From Terfezia claveryi (lineage: Eukaryota > Ascomycota > Pezizomycetes > Pezizales > Pezizaceae): a DNA stretch of 64,000 nt. Both the position numbers and the translations under genes were made by a program. This document shows positions 1 to 11,749 of the stretch, piece by piece; within the stretch, counting starts at the first letter, position 1, and each line of letters begins with the position of its first letter. The notes under the pieces are model-generated. The model saw nothing but the letters and a program-made list of their open reading frames with translations, was not told the origin of the DNA and did no database searches. The stretch is from positions 124,001-188,000 of the forward strand of contig WHUX01000060.1 of assembly GCA_015179025.1 (NCBI GenBank), in the 5' to 3' direction.

Positions 1-651
1 TACTTCTACCCTACTCACATGCGAGTTTCAGGCTGTTAAGTGCTGTGGTGATAATGAGTACTGTAAATGATGTGGTATACAGGGGCGGGACCCTGAAGAT
101 CCTTAGTGGAAAAAAGTAACTGGAGGGGATTTGAGGTATTAATTGAGTTCAAGAGTACTCTAGGCAGAAGCGGTCTGTTTGGAAATTGATTGGGGGGCAT
201 CGGGCGAGATGGACGTATGGCCGCCGGTAGCTGGTTGGCACGAGTGGCCGCCGGTGGCGGATGTAGTATGGGATGGGGTGAAGAATGAGAGGCATAGCGA
301 TAGAGGAGAATCAGCAGGAAGATCGATATGGGTACCGGTTACATGCGGAGAAATAATTGGAAGTAATGTTTTGTTTCTTCTTTTTCTGGAGTAGTAGTTA
401 GAGGTAATTATACATGGCAGGGGAATCTGGTACACAAGAACAGCGAATTCTGAGGTCAGTGTATGCATACTGTAATATGTAGCCGTGCATAAGCATTGTA
501 GAAATCCCTGGGGCCCAATGCCATATAAGTATCATGAAGATCTGTGTGACGTTCGGCGGCCTCTGATTACAATCATTGCATTCTCAGATGCAGATATCTA
601 TTAGCGTCACAATTCTCGGTAACTAGATATCTTACCTGATTCTGTTTGCGG
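1..651. other. intergenic, upstream of FAD oxidase gene
   Basis: No gene is supported here. Short open frames occur on both strands (for example about 160-468), but they have no recognisable domain and no splice structure. The right part presumably holds the promoter and 5' UTR of the oxidase gene that starts at 652. Confidence 0.5.
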
Positions 652-2286
652 ATGGTAAAGTTAGACTCTGCGGGTGACGGCGGCGGTGCTGGTGTTGATG
701 GGGGAGTCAGGTATGAGTCGGTGGTGATTGTGGGGTCAGGAGTTTTTGGATGTGTGTCAAATTTCATTGTTCTCTTTGAAGCCCACGTCTGTTTTTAATT
801 ACTTACACAACAGCTCTATTGGATAACTAACCCCCTGATTTATAGTAACCACCGCCCTATCCCTCTCACTCCACAACTCCCAATACAGCTCCAAGACTAA
901 AATCACAGTTATCGACCGGCATCCATTCCCTGCCCCGGATGGTTCCAGTATCGATTCCTCCCGTATCGTCCGTGCCGACTACAAAGACCCACACTATGCC
1001 TCTCTCTGTCTCGCAGCACAGGCCCGCTGGCGGGCCGGTACCGGAGTCTGGGATGGGCTTGGCTCTGACGGGCGATATACCGAAAGCGGGCTTGTGATGG
1101 TCATGGACAAAGAGGATGCGGGAATACCAGGTGAAGAAAAACTTGGGGGGGAAGAGAGTATGTATGGAAGAGTCTTGAAAATATGCGAGAATTGTTGGTG
1201 AGAGAAGTTGGAATGGGCAGGGATGAAGTGGCAAAAAAGGTGGTGGAGTTGAACAATAAAGAGGAGATTAGAGGGGTATGTGGAACGAATGGAGGGGGTA
1301 GTGGGGTAGAGGGATATGTTAATTGGCTCAGTGGATGGGCAGATGCAAAGGAGGCGATGAGGTTTGTAAGGAAAAGATGTGAAGAGAGGGGGGATATAGA
1401 ATTCTTGGTGGGAGAGGTAGTGAGTTTGGTGGAAATGCCAAGTGGCGAGGTGAAGGGAGTGGGGTTGAAGGATGGGAGCAAGGTGATGGGGGAGTTAACA
1501 GTATTGGCTGCCGGGGCGTGGACAACAGGATTGATTGATTTGGAGGGCAGAGCCGTGACTACCGGACAGGTGATGGCATATGTGAAGGTTACGAAGGAGG
1601 AGGAGGAGAAGTGGAAGTGCATCCCTGTGATGCTGAATATAACCACCGGTTTGTTTCCGCCTCTACCCATAGATATTGGCCAAGATATGTCGTGTAGCGC
1701 TTACCCATTGGCAGGCCTGTTCCTCCTCCCGCCCCGAAATGGCATATGTAAGGTAGCCCGCCATGGTATCGGATATCTCAACACACAGCCCGTGAAACTT
1801 GCCACTGGTCAGAAACGGTCTGGCCCTGTCCATAGATCGACCCCCATGACCGCACACACTACACCGTCTGTTTCTCGTATCCCGGCAGAAGGCGAAGTGG
1901 ATCTACGCCGGGCGCTGCGGGAGATGCTTCCCGCACTAGGGGACCGGCCATTTGAAAGCACGAGGATATGCTGGTACACTGATACCCCCACTGCGGATTT
2001 CATTGTAGATTATATACCCGGGAGCAAGGGTTTGTTTTTGGCAACGGGGGGTAGTGGCCATGCTTTCAAGTTCCTGCCTGTGCTAGGGGACGTGATCGTG
2101 GATATCATGCTTGGGAGAGATCAAGGAGTATGGAAGAATAAGTGGAGGTGGAGGAAGTTGTTAAATACTGTGGAGGGAGTAATGACAAAGGATGGAAGTA
2201 GAGCAGGATCAAGGCAATTAGAATTGCAGAAGTTATATGAAGATGAGGAGAAAATGAAGGGTAAGGCGAAAGAAAAGCTGCAGTGA
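652..2286 (+). CDS. FAD-dependent amine oxidase (MSOX / fructosyl amino acid oxidase family), with a one-base frame break
   Basis: Flavoenzyme of the monomeric sarcosine oxidase / fructosyl-amino-acid oxidase family, which oxidises secondary amines or glycated amino acids with release of H2O2. Exons are 652-751, 846-1648 and 1715-2286. Exon 1 carries the dinucleotide-binding start VVIVGSGVFG, completed across intron 1 as GLTTALSL. Exon 2 has DSSRIVRADY, typical of the family. Exon 3 has CWYTDTPTADF, whose Cys is the usual covalent flavin site, and LATGGSGHAFKFLP. Intron 2 (1649-1714) was placed because its removal gives the family motif NITTGLFLLPPR; it is 66 bp and free of stops. The frame changes at a run of seven G (1145-1151); one more G would give REYVWKSLENMRELL in frame and a protein of about 491 aa. 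The exact substrate is unknown. The start at 652 is the first ATG in frame with the FAD motif. Confidence 0.85.
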
Positions 2287-3479
2287 AAGATGGAGAGGAG
2301 ATGAGTGAAAATAAATAAAGGTATATCCGTGCGGACCTCAGTAAGGAAATGTAGGTTATGCAAAGCTCAGAGCTCTAAAGGACTTTTTAGGCCGTCTATT
2401 ATGACTAGAGAATATGACATAAATCGGGACCTACGTCCATGTATAATGTTTATTGATAAGTTAAACTTAATATGTTGCACCATATCGACGGAGTTGGGTA
2501 GGTGCTTTTGGTGACTAGATGGTTGGAGATGATATTACGACAAACATTCTATTCACATTCTACCATGTGTTAGAAGTACTTGTAGGAATATTCGGCTCAA
2601 CACAACTACAAGGACCACTACAACCATGAAGAGGCCAAACCTACATTCTAAGTGAGGAAGGAGTTAAGTAGATACTGGCTTTCGAGAGTGAGAAATGTGT
2701 AAGTCAGCGGCGTATTGGAAAATAAACCTTTTAATTGGTTGAGGCAGAAAATACATTAGCAGTATCAGATAAAAGTGTGTTAAAGAGGAGCAAATTGGAA
2801 TAAACTTACCTGCGCAGATATTGTTGTGGATGGAAACCTCGTATCGACCAGGAATGAACCCAAGAGAGCAGGGCATAGAGACTGCCAGGGTAGGTGGTAG
2901 AGGAGCATATATTTCCTGTTATGGATGCCCAAGGTTTTGATACCTCTTCGTTCAGATACCGTATAGAAGGGATCGAGAAGGCAGATATTAGGCACCTATT
3001 TTTGGTCTAGTTTTTTTTTTTTTTTTTACGTCTGTACCTACCACTCGGGCTTGGGGGTGCCAACGAGACTACTTGGGAGTGGTGGCTTATCATGGACATA
3101 AGTACCTACTGAGTTTTTTTTTTTTTTAAACAATCAAAAAAAAAAAAAGGTTAGCACTTGGCATTGCATGGTAGGTTAGCCTATTGGCGGTAGCAGAATG
3201 AGGGAAGAAAGAATTAGGAAAGTTGGACGTGGATGAAGACGAGCATAGTGTTGGGTATCCGGCTGATGGGGAAGGGGTTAGCCTAAGGGGCGGATAGAAA
3301 TTAGAGAAGGTTTGGACCCTGTAGAATAGCTTGATGTACCCGCTTAAGGATGCAGGGATTACAGGATATCCAGACGACAACGATATCCACACATCATTAC
3401 CTAATGGATTTTTTGGCCCTATTATTAATAACAAACATCTTAAGAAGGATAGACTCTTCTCTTGGTATCAAAAAACTGC
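2287..3479. other. intergenic, no gene seen
   Basis: The region holds the 3' flank of the oxidase gene and AT-rich sequence with T and A homopolymer runs near 3010-3030 and 3113-3150. The T run followed by an A run around 3113-3148 could form a hairpin. No coding region is supported. Confidence 0.5.
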
Positions 3480-3588
3480 ACCATCACTTCCGTCAATTTT
3501 ATGACTGTAATATTGCATATCTATGTACCATCTCTTCCGTCAATTTTATATACAGTCATAAAATTATAAAATTGACGGAAGTGATGGT
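3480..3588. mobile_element. short hairpin element (MITE-like) with terminal inverted repeats
   Basis: The sequence begins ACCATCACTTCCGTCAATTT and ends with its reverse complement, AAATTGACGGAAGTGATGGT. The inverted arms extend inward to a shared TATGACTGTA / TACAGTCATA. A third copy of the CTTCCGTCAATTTTAT core lies inside, near 3532. The whole unit is about 109 bp with no coding potential, as expected of a miniature inverted-repeat element or a large noncoding hairpin. I could not see a clear target duplication. Confidence 0.6.
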
Positions 3589-3602
3589 AGTCTAGTGATT
3601 AC

Positions 3603-3806
3603 CTAGTTCTTCTTCTCATAGGTGATAGGAGCTCGATATTGAGGTGTATCCTCATCATCATCATCATCGGATAAGCCCGTTGTAAACGCATCAATGTAGC
3701 ATGCTGTCAAGATCACCGCCAACATAAGCATGTTATCTGAGGTCGTCGTGTTTTGTCGTTGCGTGTTGTTGATTACTAAGGGGAGATAGGAACGAGAGAT
3801 ATCCAT
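3603..3806 (-). pseudogene. ORF fragment A, related to the fragment at 6310-6480
   Basis: A minus-strand open frame of 67 codons contains RSYLPLVIN, an acidic run of Asp/Glu and TPQYRAPITYE. A second, shorter and broken copy of the same pattern lies at 6310-6480 on the same strand. No family is recognised. Two decayed copies flanking transposon-like sequence suggest the remains of a mobile element or of a duplicated gene. Confidence 0.4.
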
Positions 3807-3945
3807 GGAGTTCCAAAACCTTCTTTTTTCGCATCTTTTTGCTTACAGGGCTTACATGGATTATAAAATATTCAGGTCCAAAACCTCTCTTGTTTGTGAA
3901 GGAAGGCGAGGCGCGATGAGTCGAGAATGAACGAGATCCGGACTA

Positions 3946-4007
3946 CAGTCTACCCTTGCTATAGCGGACGGCAGAAATCCAGGGCTTTCTGTCCGGTATA
4001 GCAAGGG
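3946..4007. mobile_element. pogo/Tc1-mariner-like terminal repeat remnant
   Basis: CAGTCTACCCTTGCTATAGC begins right after a TA dinucleotide, as expected of a Tc1/mariner-pogo end with TA target duplication. Inside it, CCCTTGCTATAGCGGAC (3953-3969) and GTCCGGTATAGCAAGGG (3991-4007) form an inverted pair with a single mismatch. A matching opposite end was not found in the window and no intact transposase follows, so this is a decayed or truncated copy. Confidence 0.55.
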
Positions 4008-4455
4008 TTCCGGTATAGAAAATGGCGCTAGCCCTCAGACAGGGGCTGACCAGTCACGTGGGTTCTGAGAACTCCTCCGTACAGGAATAGGTGTAGATAA
4101 AAGCGCGAGCACATATATAAATATCGATACATAGAGATTCACGGAGATATCAGAGTGCACAAGTGAGAGAGATGTTTTTTTTTTTAATTTAAAACTCATT
4201 ACTCATGTTCGGTCCCGTTAGGGGACCATTCGCAGTGAGTGCAAGTAGCTAAGTGTATGCAGGAGTAGCTTCTCCTACGAGTACTCCGTACCGAAAAATA
4301 TTTCCAACCTTAAGGTAAAGAATCATATGCAAACATCCCACGGCCCCGACTGAAGATATGAAGGTAACCAGCTTACTAGTAAGGTGACTGTCGTTTGGTA
4401 TGTCCACGTGTTATAAGATGAGGTTACGAGAAGTAACTTCTAGTCAGGATAAAGC

Positions 4456-4470
4456 TAGTCTGGTTGGCAC
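4456..4470 (+). repeat. dispersed 15-mer TAGTCTGGTTGGCAC (copy 1)
   Basis: Exact copy, starting with TA, in noncoding DNA. Further copies: 27725-27738 (one G missing), 27873-27887, 29971-29985 (inverted, one change), 30819-30833, 62116-62130, 63191-63205. Confidence 0.8.
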
Positions 4471-5032
4471 AAGCTAAGTTACATAGTACATATATATATA
4501 TGAATAAGAAGACATCGACAACCGACCTTTTCATCAACTGACAGGAATATCTTTCTGGAGCAGCTACCCATCTACCCTCAACATGCAGACCAAGTCCTAC
4601 AGGCCTTTGTTATCTATGCATAAATCCCTCACACCTTATCCATCACAGTTCCCATGGATTGGACAGTTGGTGCATTGAAGAAACAAGTCATTGATGAAAT
4701 GCAAAATCAAATGAATACTTGACTTCCTGACATTCAACTCGACTCAGAGTATTGTGATATCTTCCAATGTAAGGCCTGATTACCCTATGATGAAGCTTCT
4801 TGCATCCTATTCCACCATTTGGTTCTTTGCCTCAGCTTGACCTAGATCCTGATGCTCCTCCTATAACTCTCTAGCTAACAGCCCCAGAACCACCCAACGA
4901 TAGAGCAACAATACAGGAACTCGGAGCTAAGCAATTAACCATGATTGTTTGGCCCCAAAAACGGAATGGGCACAATCCACACCATTCAAGAGAAGCTATA
5001 CTTAATCCCCTGTTAGTTAATTGGCCTGTGGA

Positions 5033-5110
5033 GGGTGCTCAACGAAGTTTGTTGCTCAATGAAGTTTGTGGATGCTCAATGAAGTTTGTGGGTGCTCAAC
5101 GAAGTTTGTT
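5033..5110. repeat. imperfect tandem repeat, about four copies of a 20-bp unit
   Basis: Units of the form GTGCTCAACGAAGTTTGT recur about four times with small changes (CAACGAAG / CAATGAAG, and GGATGCTC / GGGTGCTC). Confidence 0.7.
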
Positions 5111-6309
5111 TGAGTTCATTATTCTCTAATACAATGTTTATTACAGGAAGAAACACCGGCGCACCTGCAAAGCAAAAGAAAGTACAGGATGTAACCACAT
5201 TAAAAGAACATGAAATCCTGACGACCAAAGTATTCGAGCATCTTCCGACCCACTAGGGTGTTGCATTACTAGAAAAGATAGCTGAGATGCAAGTTACAAT
5301 CGAAAGTCTACTTTGCACGACAAAGGAAAAAGCAAAGAAGCTGGAGGTTACAAGCTCTGCAGATCAAACGAGCTTAAGCAGCAGATTAAAGATCTGAAGG
5401 AGAAACATGTGCAGCAAATCAATGAATTTACGCAGCAGCATGATAAAGGGCGTGACCATGAGCCGGTTGGTAAATGATTTACAAGGCGAGTTAGTTCCTA
5501 CGTAATCAAAATAGCACAAGCTATCTATTAACTGGCAGCTTGGAGGACTCGGCTTGCACTAACGCTGTCTCTTAGACCAGGCGTGAGACCACTTTGCGGT
5601 GCATTATTGTCAAATTGTCAATACGAAGACTGGGGAGATATGGGTTGGTAAAGCTGGTGCAGAACAAGGTAGATCTGATAATCTGCATATATTGGAGGAA
5701 CCCGCCCCATGAGTGGGAGCCATTGTTGGTCCCAGATATTGTAAGATTTTTTATGCAGAGAAATTTTTTTTGGCTATACGTCTATGGGGCCTAAGGCTAT
5801 GAGATGGCCCCGTTCAAAGACTCGGTACACCCACGGAACAACGGGCTACATAAACGTCCAGCCTCCCGAGCCAACGAAAAGCCGAAAAAAAAAACCCTGC
5901 TTTTTCCCCCACGCCCACTTGCCGGCCTTCATCCCCGTCATAATTATGACCTCCGCCATACCGGCCCCTGAAGGAGAAATAAGGTACGTTGGCAAGGAAA
6001 TGTTGCGGCGCACGAGTTCGAGTACGAAGATATTTTACAGGCGATAGAGGCGGTAACAGAAGGAACAAAGCGTACCAGTCTTACAAAGTTGTACTATCAT
6101 ATGTATTTGAAGAGGTTAGCCTTTCGAGTTCTATCCCTACAAGACTAAATGTCTCTAATTCCCATGTGGCCTTGATTTTTCTGTCGACGTGTGAAGGGCT
6201 GCTAGGTAGGTATGTAGGTTGGTTGCAACCACGCGTACTTGTAGCCATATCTACCTGATCGTACAATCATTTCACATCACAAAGTCGCAGTCACCACGTG
6301 CAGCCAATG

Positions 6310-6480
6310 TGTTTCTGCTCATATGCTCGATATGAAGGTGCATCGTCGTCATCGGAAGATTCTAAGAAATGTACTGCCCCATCAGCAGTACTCCCTACAT
6401 AAGTTCAGGATATGTTGTACATATGTATGTAGTTGATTACTAAGGAGAGATAGGACAAGAATGTAAACATCTTTATTTCG
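6310..6480 (-). pseudogene. ORF fragment B, broken relative of the fragment at 3603-3806
   Basis: On the minus strand the stretch encodes pieces matching fragment A: LSYLSLVIN near one end and an acidic run followed by APSYRAYE near the other. Stops interrupt the middle. At DNA level the shared parts are GTTGATTACTAAGG.GAGATAGG and GCTCGATAT..GAGGTG-like sequence. The function is unknown. Confidence 0.4.
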
Positions 6481-6768
6481 TACTTTGGTGCGTACAGGAG
6501 GACTAATTCTAGACTGAATGTCCCTTGATTTTGTAGTAAGATGAGAAGTACAGCAATGAAAGCATCTAGGTCTCCGACAAACCAAGAGGTATGTATAACA
6601 AACTATATCTAACACAAAAGAAATCAACAAATAAATACACATACAAGGAAATAAAACAAAAGACTCTATTTATTTTACATTGGAATGAATTAAATTAATA
6701 TTCAGCAAAAAAGGGGAAAATTCTATCCTCGAGGCGGAAGAGAGTCAGGAGATAACTAAACCTGTGAA

Positions 6769-9568
6769 TTAATTTAATATCTTATCTGTCGCCGCAACCA
6801 ACCTCTTTGCAACTCTCTTCACATTCTCCTGCGCAGCCTTCCAGTCTCCAGCATCTATTGCGTCCCGAATAGATGGGAAATATGTGACTTCATGACCATT
6901 ATCTCTCTAAAAGTTCGGGGACACTCCAAATCAGCAACTAGCGACAATACATCAACTTTGAGCGCGGGGGGAAGAAGGGGGGGGGGGATACCTTCGGTGC
7001 CATCAAAACATGCTTAAACCACTCTCTTCCCCATAACCCCTCCTCCTCCACAAGATGATGTTCGAAATTCGCCATCCGCGCATTATGACTTATCCTATGG
7101 ACCGCGGACACACTTCCATCAAACTCAATAAAGCTCTCATCACTCTCATCATGCGTCCACTCCTGGATCTTATCATCAAATATAGGCATATTCCTCTGCA
7201 TCAACTCCACTGCATCCTTAAGTGGTTTAAGATCTAACTTCTGCTTTTGCCCAGAGGACTTTTCTATGGCGTATGAATTGAGATCAGAGTACCAGGCGAA
7301 AACAGAGGTGGCATAGTTTGTCATGTTGAAGGGCATATTCGAGCTGTCCCCCAACTCCAAAATCAGAAGCGACAAAATCTGTGCAATCGCAAAGGGATAA
7401 TCCAGATTAGGGTCGACCGTAGTAAAAAGTGAGTATGTATCGTAGCAGGAATCGACTACGCCAGTGCCGGTATGATCATTCAGAGATTTAAACCCAATAT
7501 CAATCGAGCTCATCCCCGCGAAATGCTGGAAAGCACCATAATCCCCCGCAGCGCCTAACCCAGAGAGTTTTCTCTTTCCCCAGAGAACATTGAGAGGGGT
7601 TTTTGAGTTTGGATCGTTTATGCGAGAGAGAGTTTTTAGGAGAACGGACTCTAGTGCGGGGGAGCCGGAGGCGGTGAAGATGTTTCCTGAGAATGCAGTC
7701 GCGAGGTTGATGTAAGCCATGCCATTGCGGCGTAGGTCGTCAGCGTGATCTTCGACCCATTCGCTATTGCGTTCACATATATATCAGCCTCATATTGTGG
7801 AGGTGTCTGGGAGTTGATACGTACGTCGACCCAATCCGATTATACTCCCCTGCATCCCAATTCGCGAAAACAATAGTCCTCAGTGGCCTCCAACCAAAAG
7901 TCATCATTTCTCCAAACAGCCTCGCAACTTCCAGCATGACCGCCGTCCCAGAATTGGGGGAAGATGCACCCCAGCACCATGCATCTCTATGGTTGCCAAT
8001 GATAATTTGCCGCTCTTGTTGCTCTGTGCCACGGATTAGGGCGAAGACATTTGTGATCTTTTGTTTGGGTTTGTCAACGAGGACATTATCAAGCTTGATG
8101 ATGGGGGATAAGTCGTTGCCGGTCCAGAGTGGGGGAAGTTTCGATTTCTTCCCATCAAACTTGAGAGGGAAGCCGAGTCCTTCGAGGGTTTTTATTAGAT
8201 GTATTGCGTTGTTTCGTGACTGGTGGGCAATTAGTTCTGGCTCTTGACCAATCAAGACACCATGAAGCGTGGAAAGAAACGTACGATTGGAAGACTCGGT
8301 ATATTAACAAGTCCAGGGTTCCCCTTCTTGGGTACTACTTGTGCATCCGGCTTACTAGCATACCCCGGCGTAAGAACATCTCCCATCACCTGGCTCATCA
8401 AAGCCACAGACCCCCGAACGACCATGTCACCTCCCCCAATCACAGGTTTAGCCTCCCAATCCCCCGACCCAATCAGGCACCCAATGGCTCCCGCATTCTC
8501 CGCATTTTTCACAATCATCCCCAGATCCGGGATCGACCCATCCTGCCTCACCAACACTACCGCCCCAGTGAAGTTCACTCCGCTCTTTTGTAACAGCAAG
8601 TAATCCTCCGGGCTCCCATATCCAGCATACATCAACCTGCCCTGTACCACTCCCGACGCACCATACCCATGGAAAACGTGTGGGTGCTCCGCCATCCCTT
8701 GAGCATCCAGCTCCTCGAGATTCGCTATCCACACTTGGTTCTTCGGATGTATTATGGAAAGTGACCTTCCATCCTTCTTTGGATAATTCAAAAGGACATG
8801 GTAGTCCTCCGTATCTACGACATCCATCCCAAAGCTCATAAACTCCCCCTCGATATACTTTCCCAATGTTATATCCCCCTCTGTCCCAGCAATATGTCCA
8901 AAGCTAGTCAGATACTCCAGATAATGCTGAATCTTCTCGACCTTGACGTGATTAATCGCATAATTCTGCACTGATGCTGGATCAAAAACTTGCCCAAGGA
9001 ACGTCCTCCCCCGAAAATTAAACAGGTCCAATGCCAGCAAGGCATAAACGATCGTGATGACAAAAAACACCGCAAACAGCCGATAATACGGCAGCAAAAA
9101 CTGAACGTACTTCATACAAGCAATACTCGGTAAACTGCAACTCGGCCACTTCCACTTCCATCTCCATCGCCAATTCACCTGTGGCAGCTGCAGCCTTGAC
9201 GATACTGAACTGGCAATTATCGACAACCGTTTCTGGAACTGATGATACACCCTCGATGATGAAAGTGACAATGATTGACCTTGGGTCTCTGCATAGGCTT
9301 CTGGCGGATCCATAATCTCAAACTGCTGCATCTCTCGAGGTAGATTTTCATCGGACGACCTGCGTGGCCGTCCAGGCCTCATCAGCGAATCCTCGGAGTT
9401 CCTCGCATCCTGCACTGTCGGCCGCCGGTAATTCGAGTTTGGCTGTCCTAGTAACCCTGCCCTTTCCTCTGCCTCTTGCTCCGAGCTACCTTCCTGAGGC
9501 CCTGCATCATTGCGACTCGCAGGCCGAGAAGTCGCCTCCCCATAGCTGGGTATATCCGGTCCTAACAT
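6769..9568 (-). CDS. transferrin-receptor-like (Tre1/Tre2-type) membrane protein, inactive M28 peptidase fold
   Basis: Type II membrane protein of about 869 aa, in exons 9568-8285, 8240-7825, 7763-6992 and 6906-6769. A long cytosolic N-terminus (about 165 aa) precedes one hydrophobic segment (LLPYYRLFAVFFVITIVYAL), then a PA domain, an M28 peptidase-like domain and a dimerisation domain ending at AGDWKAAQENV. The peptidase site looks dead. GNHRDAW keeps its His, but the GAxDPNSG aspartate is Ser (GASSPNSG), the first Glu of DAEEY is Gly (DAGEY), and the later Asp and His positions read YINLATA and DYPFAIAQ. Yeast Tre1/Tre2 are known transferrin-receptor-like adaptors for Rsp5/Bsd2-dependent turnover of metal transporters. 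A similar scaffold role is inferred here. The N-terminus has DPPEAY but no exact PPxY. The first intron (8241-8284, 44 bp) is the least certain boundary. Confidence 0.85.
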
Positions 9569-11749
9569 GGATAGTTCAATAGCTGTCGCTACTTAGGGGT
9601 GAAATCGAAACGGAGATATCGATGTAAGTGAAGTGCGGCCCACGATCATTGGTACAATACATCCATCCCGAGAGCGTAATTATTGCTAGGATGCTCCGTT
9701 CTAGAAGCTGCACGTCGCAAGTACCTAGGAGAGCTGCACTGCAACCAGGCCTGTCTCATTTGGACATTTCGGTTCAGGAAAAATTCCAAAGGGCCACGGA
9801 AGTGAGCATTCATAGTAAATTGACAAGATCAAGCGCCTCATTTCCCAGGCTACCCCCCATCGACTCACAAAGCTTTTTCGATGTGTATTTATTTATTCAG
9901 ACCATAAATGCAGGGATAATCGGTTATTGTGTGAGTAAAATGGAGTTGTACAGTGCACAACTCATGATCTCGATGTTCCTGATCCCAGTCATGATCCAGT
10001 TGTTGACTATTGCGAGTGGCGTTCTTGACCTGAATATAACCTCGTGACTCGAATAGTTGAACTCTCTATAGTGGCTTGGCTGATGGTTACTTGTAATAGG
10101 GTTTCAGTACTCGAGAGAGGAGGGACTGAATTGGTTAATGTGTATACTCACATAGAGTACTGAGTAGGCAAGAGGATATAATAATAAACGAATTATTTTA
10201 CAAAACAAGCTGTCAATTATCCATGTTGGGTATGATGTGACAGTGATATATCATATATATGTATCATTGTGGGAGTAATAATTGGTCATACAATCGTCCC
10301 CGGTAACCTAAATAAGAAACATATACTGCGCAAACGCAGCAAGACCAAGGGACATCTTCCCTGCTGCAGCCTTTCACTTTCCGTTTACTGTTGGCTTCTG
10401 CGGTCACACCACACAGTATGGCTCAGCATATGACTTCCCACTCTTCGTTGACTCCCCCTTCCGATCTCTTTATTCGCCTCCAATTCCCCCAGCCAGTAAC
10501 TGGGATATATACCCCTGCAATCACCGCTTTGTACCTCATACTTGTCTCTCTGGTTTTGGATTCCAGAGTTTGATAGTCAGTTTTTTCTTTTTCTTTTCTA
10601 CCCGTGATCGACCTAAGGTCATGACGGGAAATAGTCCGTTAGTACCCATATACCCCCTACAGTTGCACTCGCAAGTGAAATCATTGAGCATTAATATTAC
10701 TATAGAAGTTCTGTAGTCGATAATCCTCTTAGTTAATCAATTTTAAAGAAGAAAAGGACAAGGTAAGATTACTTATAAGATAACCAGCCAATCACGCCCG
10801 TAGTTTCTGGGAATCTATTAATTCACCGCCCGGTTTTCATGTGTCTTTAGAGGTCACAACTGAATTTTGTCTATCATAGCTAAAGGACTATACATAAGGC
10901 GAAAAATAGTGTTGTGATTCCTATTTGGCTTCAATTAGGTAGTATATTCTTCTCATGAACACCGGTGATAATTACCTCGAGACAGATATGAGACAGTATT
11001 GGGCTACTGCATAAATAGGAAGGTTAATCTTTCTGAGGGTAACACCTCGTTGGGCTTCATGCGGAATTATTGTCAGAGACCACATTAACATTTTAGTCAT
11101 CCAAATCGGTAGTGCCATAACAGGGTGAGGTTTCACTCCAGCAAGTAAAATAGATCCTAGAAATATAAGGCCCTCCACATCTTATTAGAAGTAAACAACC
11201 AGTAGATAATCTCCCTCAATTACTGCTAGACTTCCTTCGGTTTACACTGCTCTACAACCAATTAAAAGTTAATGTTGCCTCATTCAAAACCCATGGCCAC
11301 CAGTTGTATCATTAAGTTCCCAATAGCCCTGAACTTCATAACAGTTTCTGCTCTATGGTACACGTTGGCGTGAAATCAAAGCTACTCCGTTTCCTTTTTG
11401 TATTTGAGAATCATGACATGCCTTAAAGACGGAATGAACAAAACGTAAGAAGCTGTTACACTACATACAACAAAACGCAACCATCAAGACTAAAAGATAA
11501 ATCCCAATTTTTTATGAAATAAAAATTAACACAAACGAACTCCGATGACTGAAAGGGCTTGGAGAAACTAGAACAGTGGAAAGAGTATGAGAGCCATAAT
11601 AAAAATTATCCAACAACAGAAATCAAAGCAATGGATCACTTCCCTTGTGGTAGATGTAATTGTGCACCTTCGGGCTTGAAGTAATTCGATGACGAGCAGG
11701 GCGGATCATGCCTGCCAGACATATACTGTCTAAACTTTGGCGAATCATC
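9569..11749. other. intergenic, no gene seen
   Basis: About 2.2 kb between the 5' end of the Tre-like gene and the 3' end of NOT1. An open frame at 9628-10047 (+) has no recognisable domain. AT-rich sequence follows. The right end probably contains the NOT1 3' UTR. Confidence 0.5.

Larger units (their letters stand above)
4008..6309. other. degenerate, probably transposon-derived intergenic DNA
   Basis: No frame stays open for a recognisable protein. The stretch holds a copy of the 15-mer TAGTCTGGTTGGCAC at 4456-4470, a short imperfect tandem repeat at about 5033-5110, and coding-like but stop-broken sequence between about 4560 and 5500. The position next to a pogo-like end suggests the remains of an element. 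This is inference from context, not from a visible transposase motif. Confidence 0.4.

Noticed and set aside
573..767. minus-strand open frame of 64 codons
   Set aside because: It is antisense to exon 1 of the FAD oxidase, which carries the clear GSGVFG motif on the + strand.
7700..7780. apparent frame break in the Tre-like gene between the intron and MAYINL
   Set aside because: Careful re-reading of the + strand (GTAAGCCATGCCATTGCGG) gives RRNGMAYIN in one frame with the upstream WVEDHADD, so the gene is intact here.
9628..10047. 139-codon open frame
   Set aside because: No domain, no splicing partners; composition looks noncoding.
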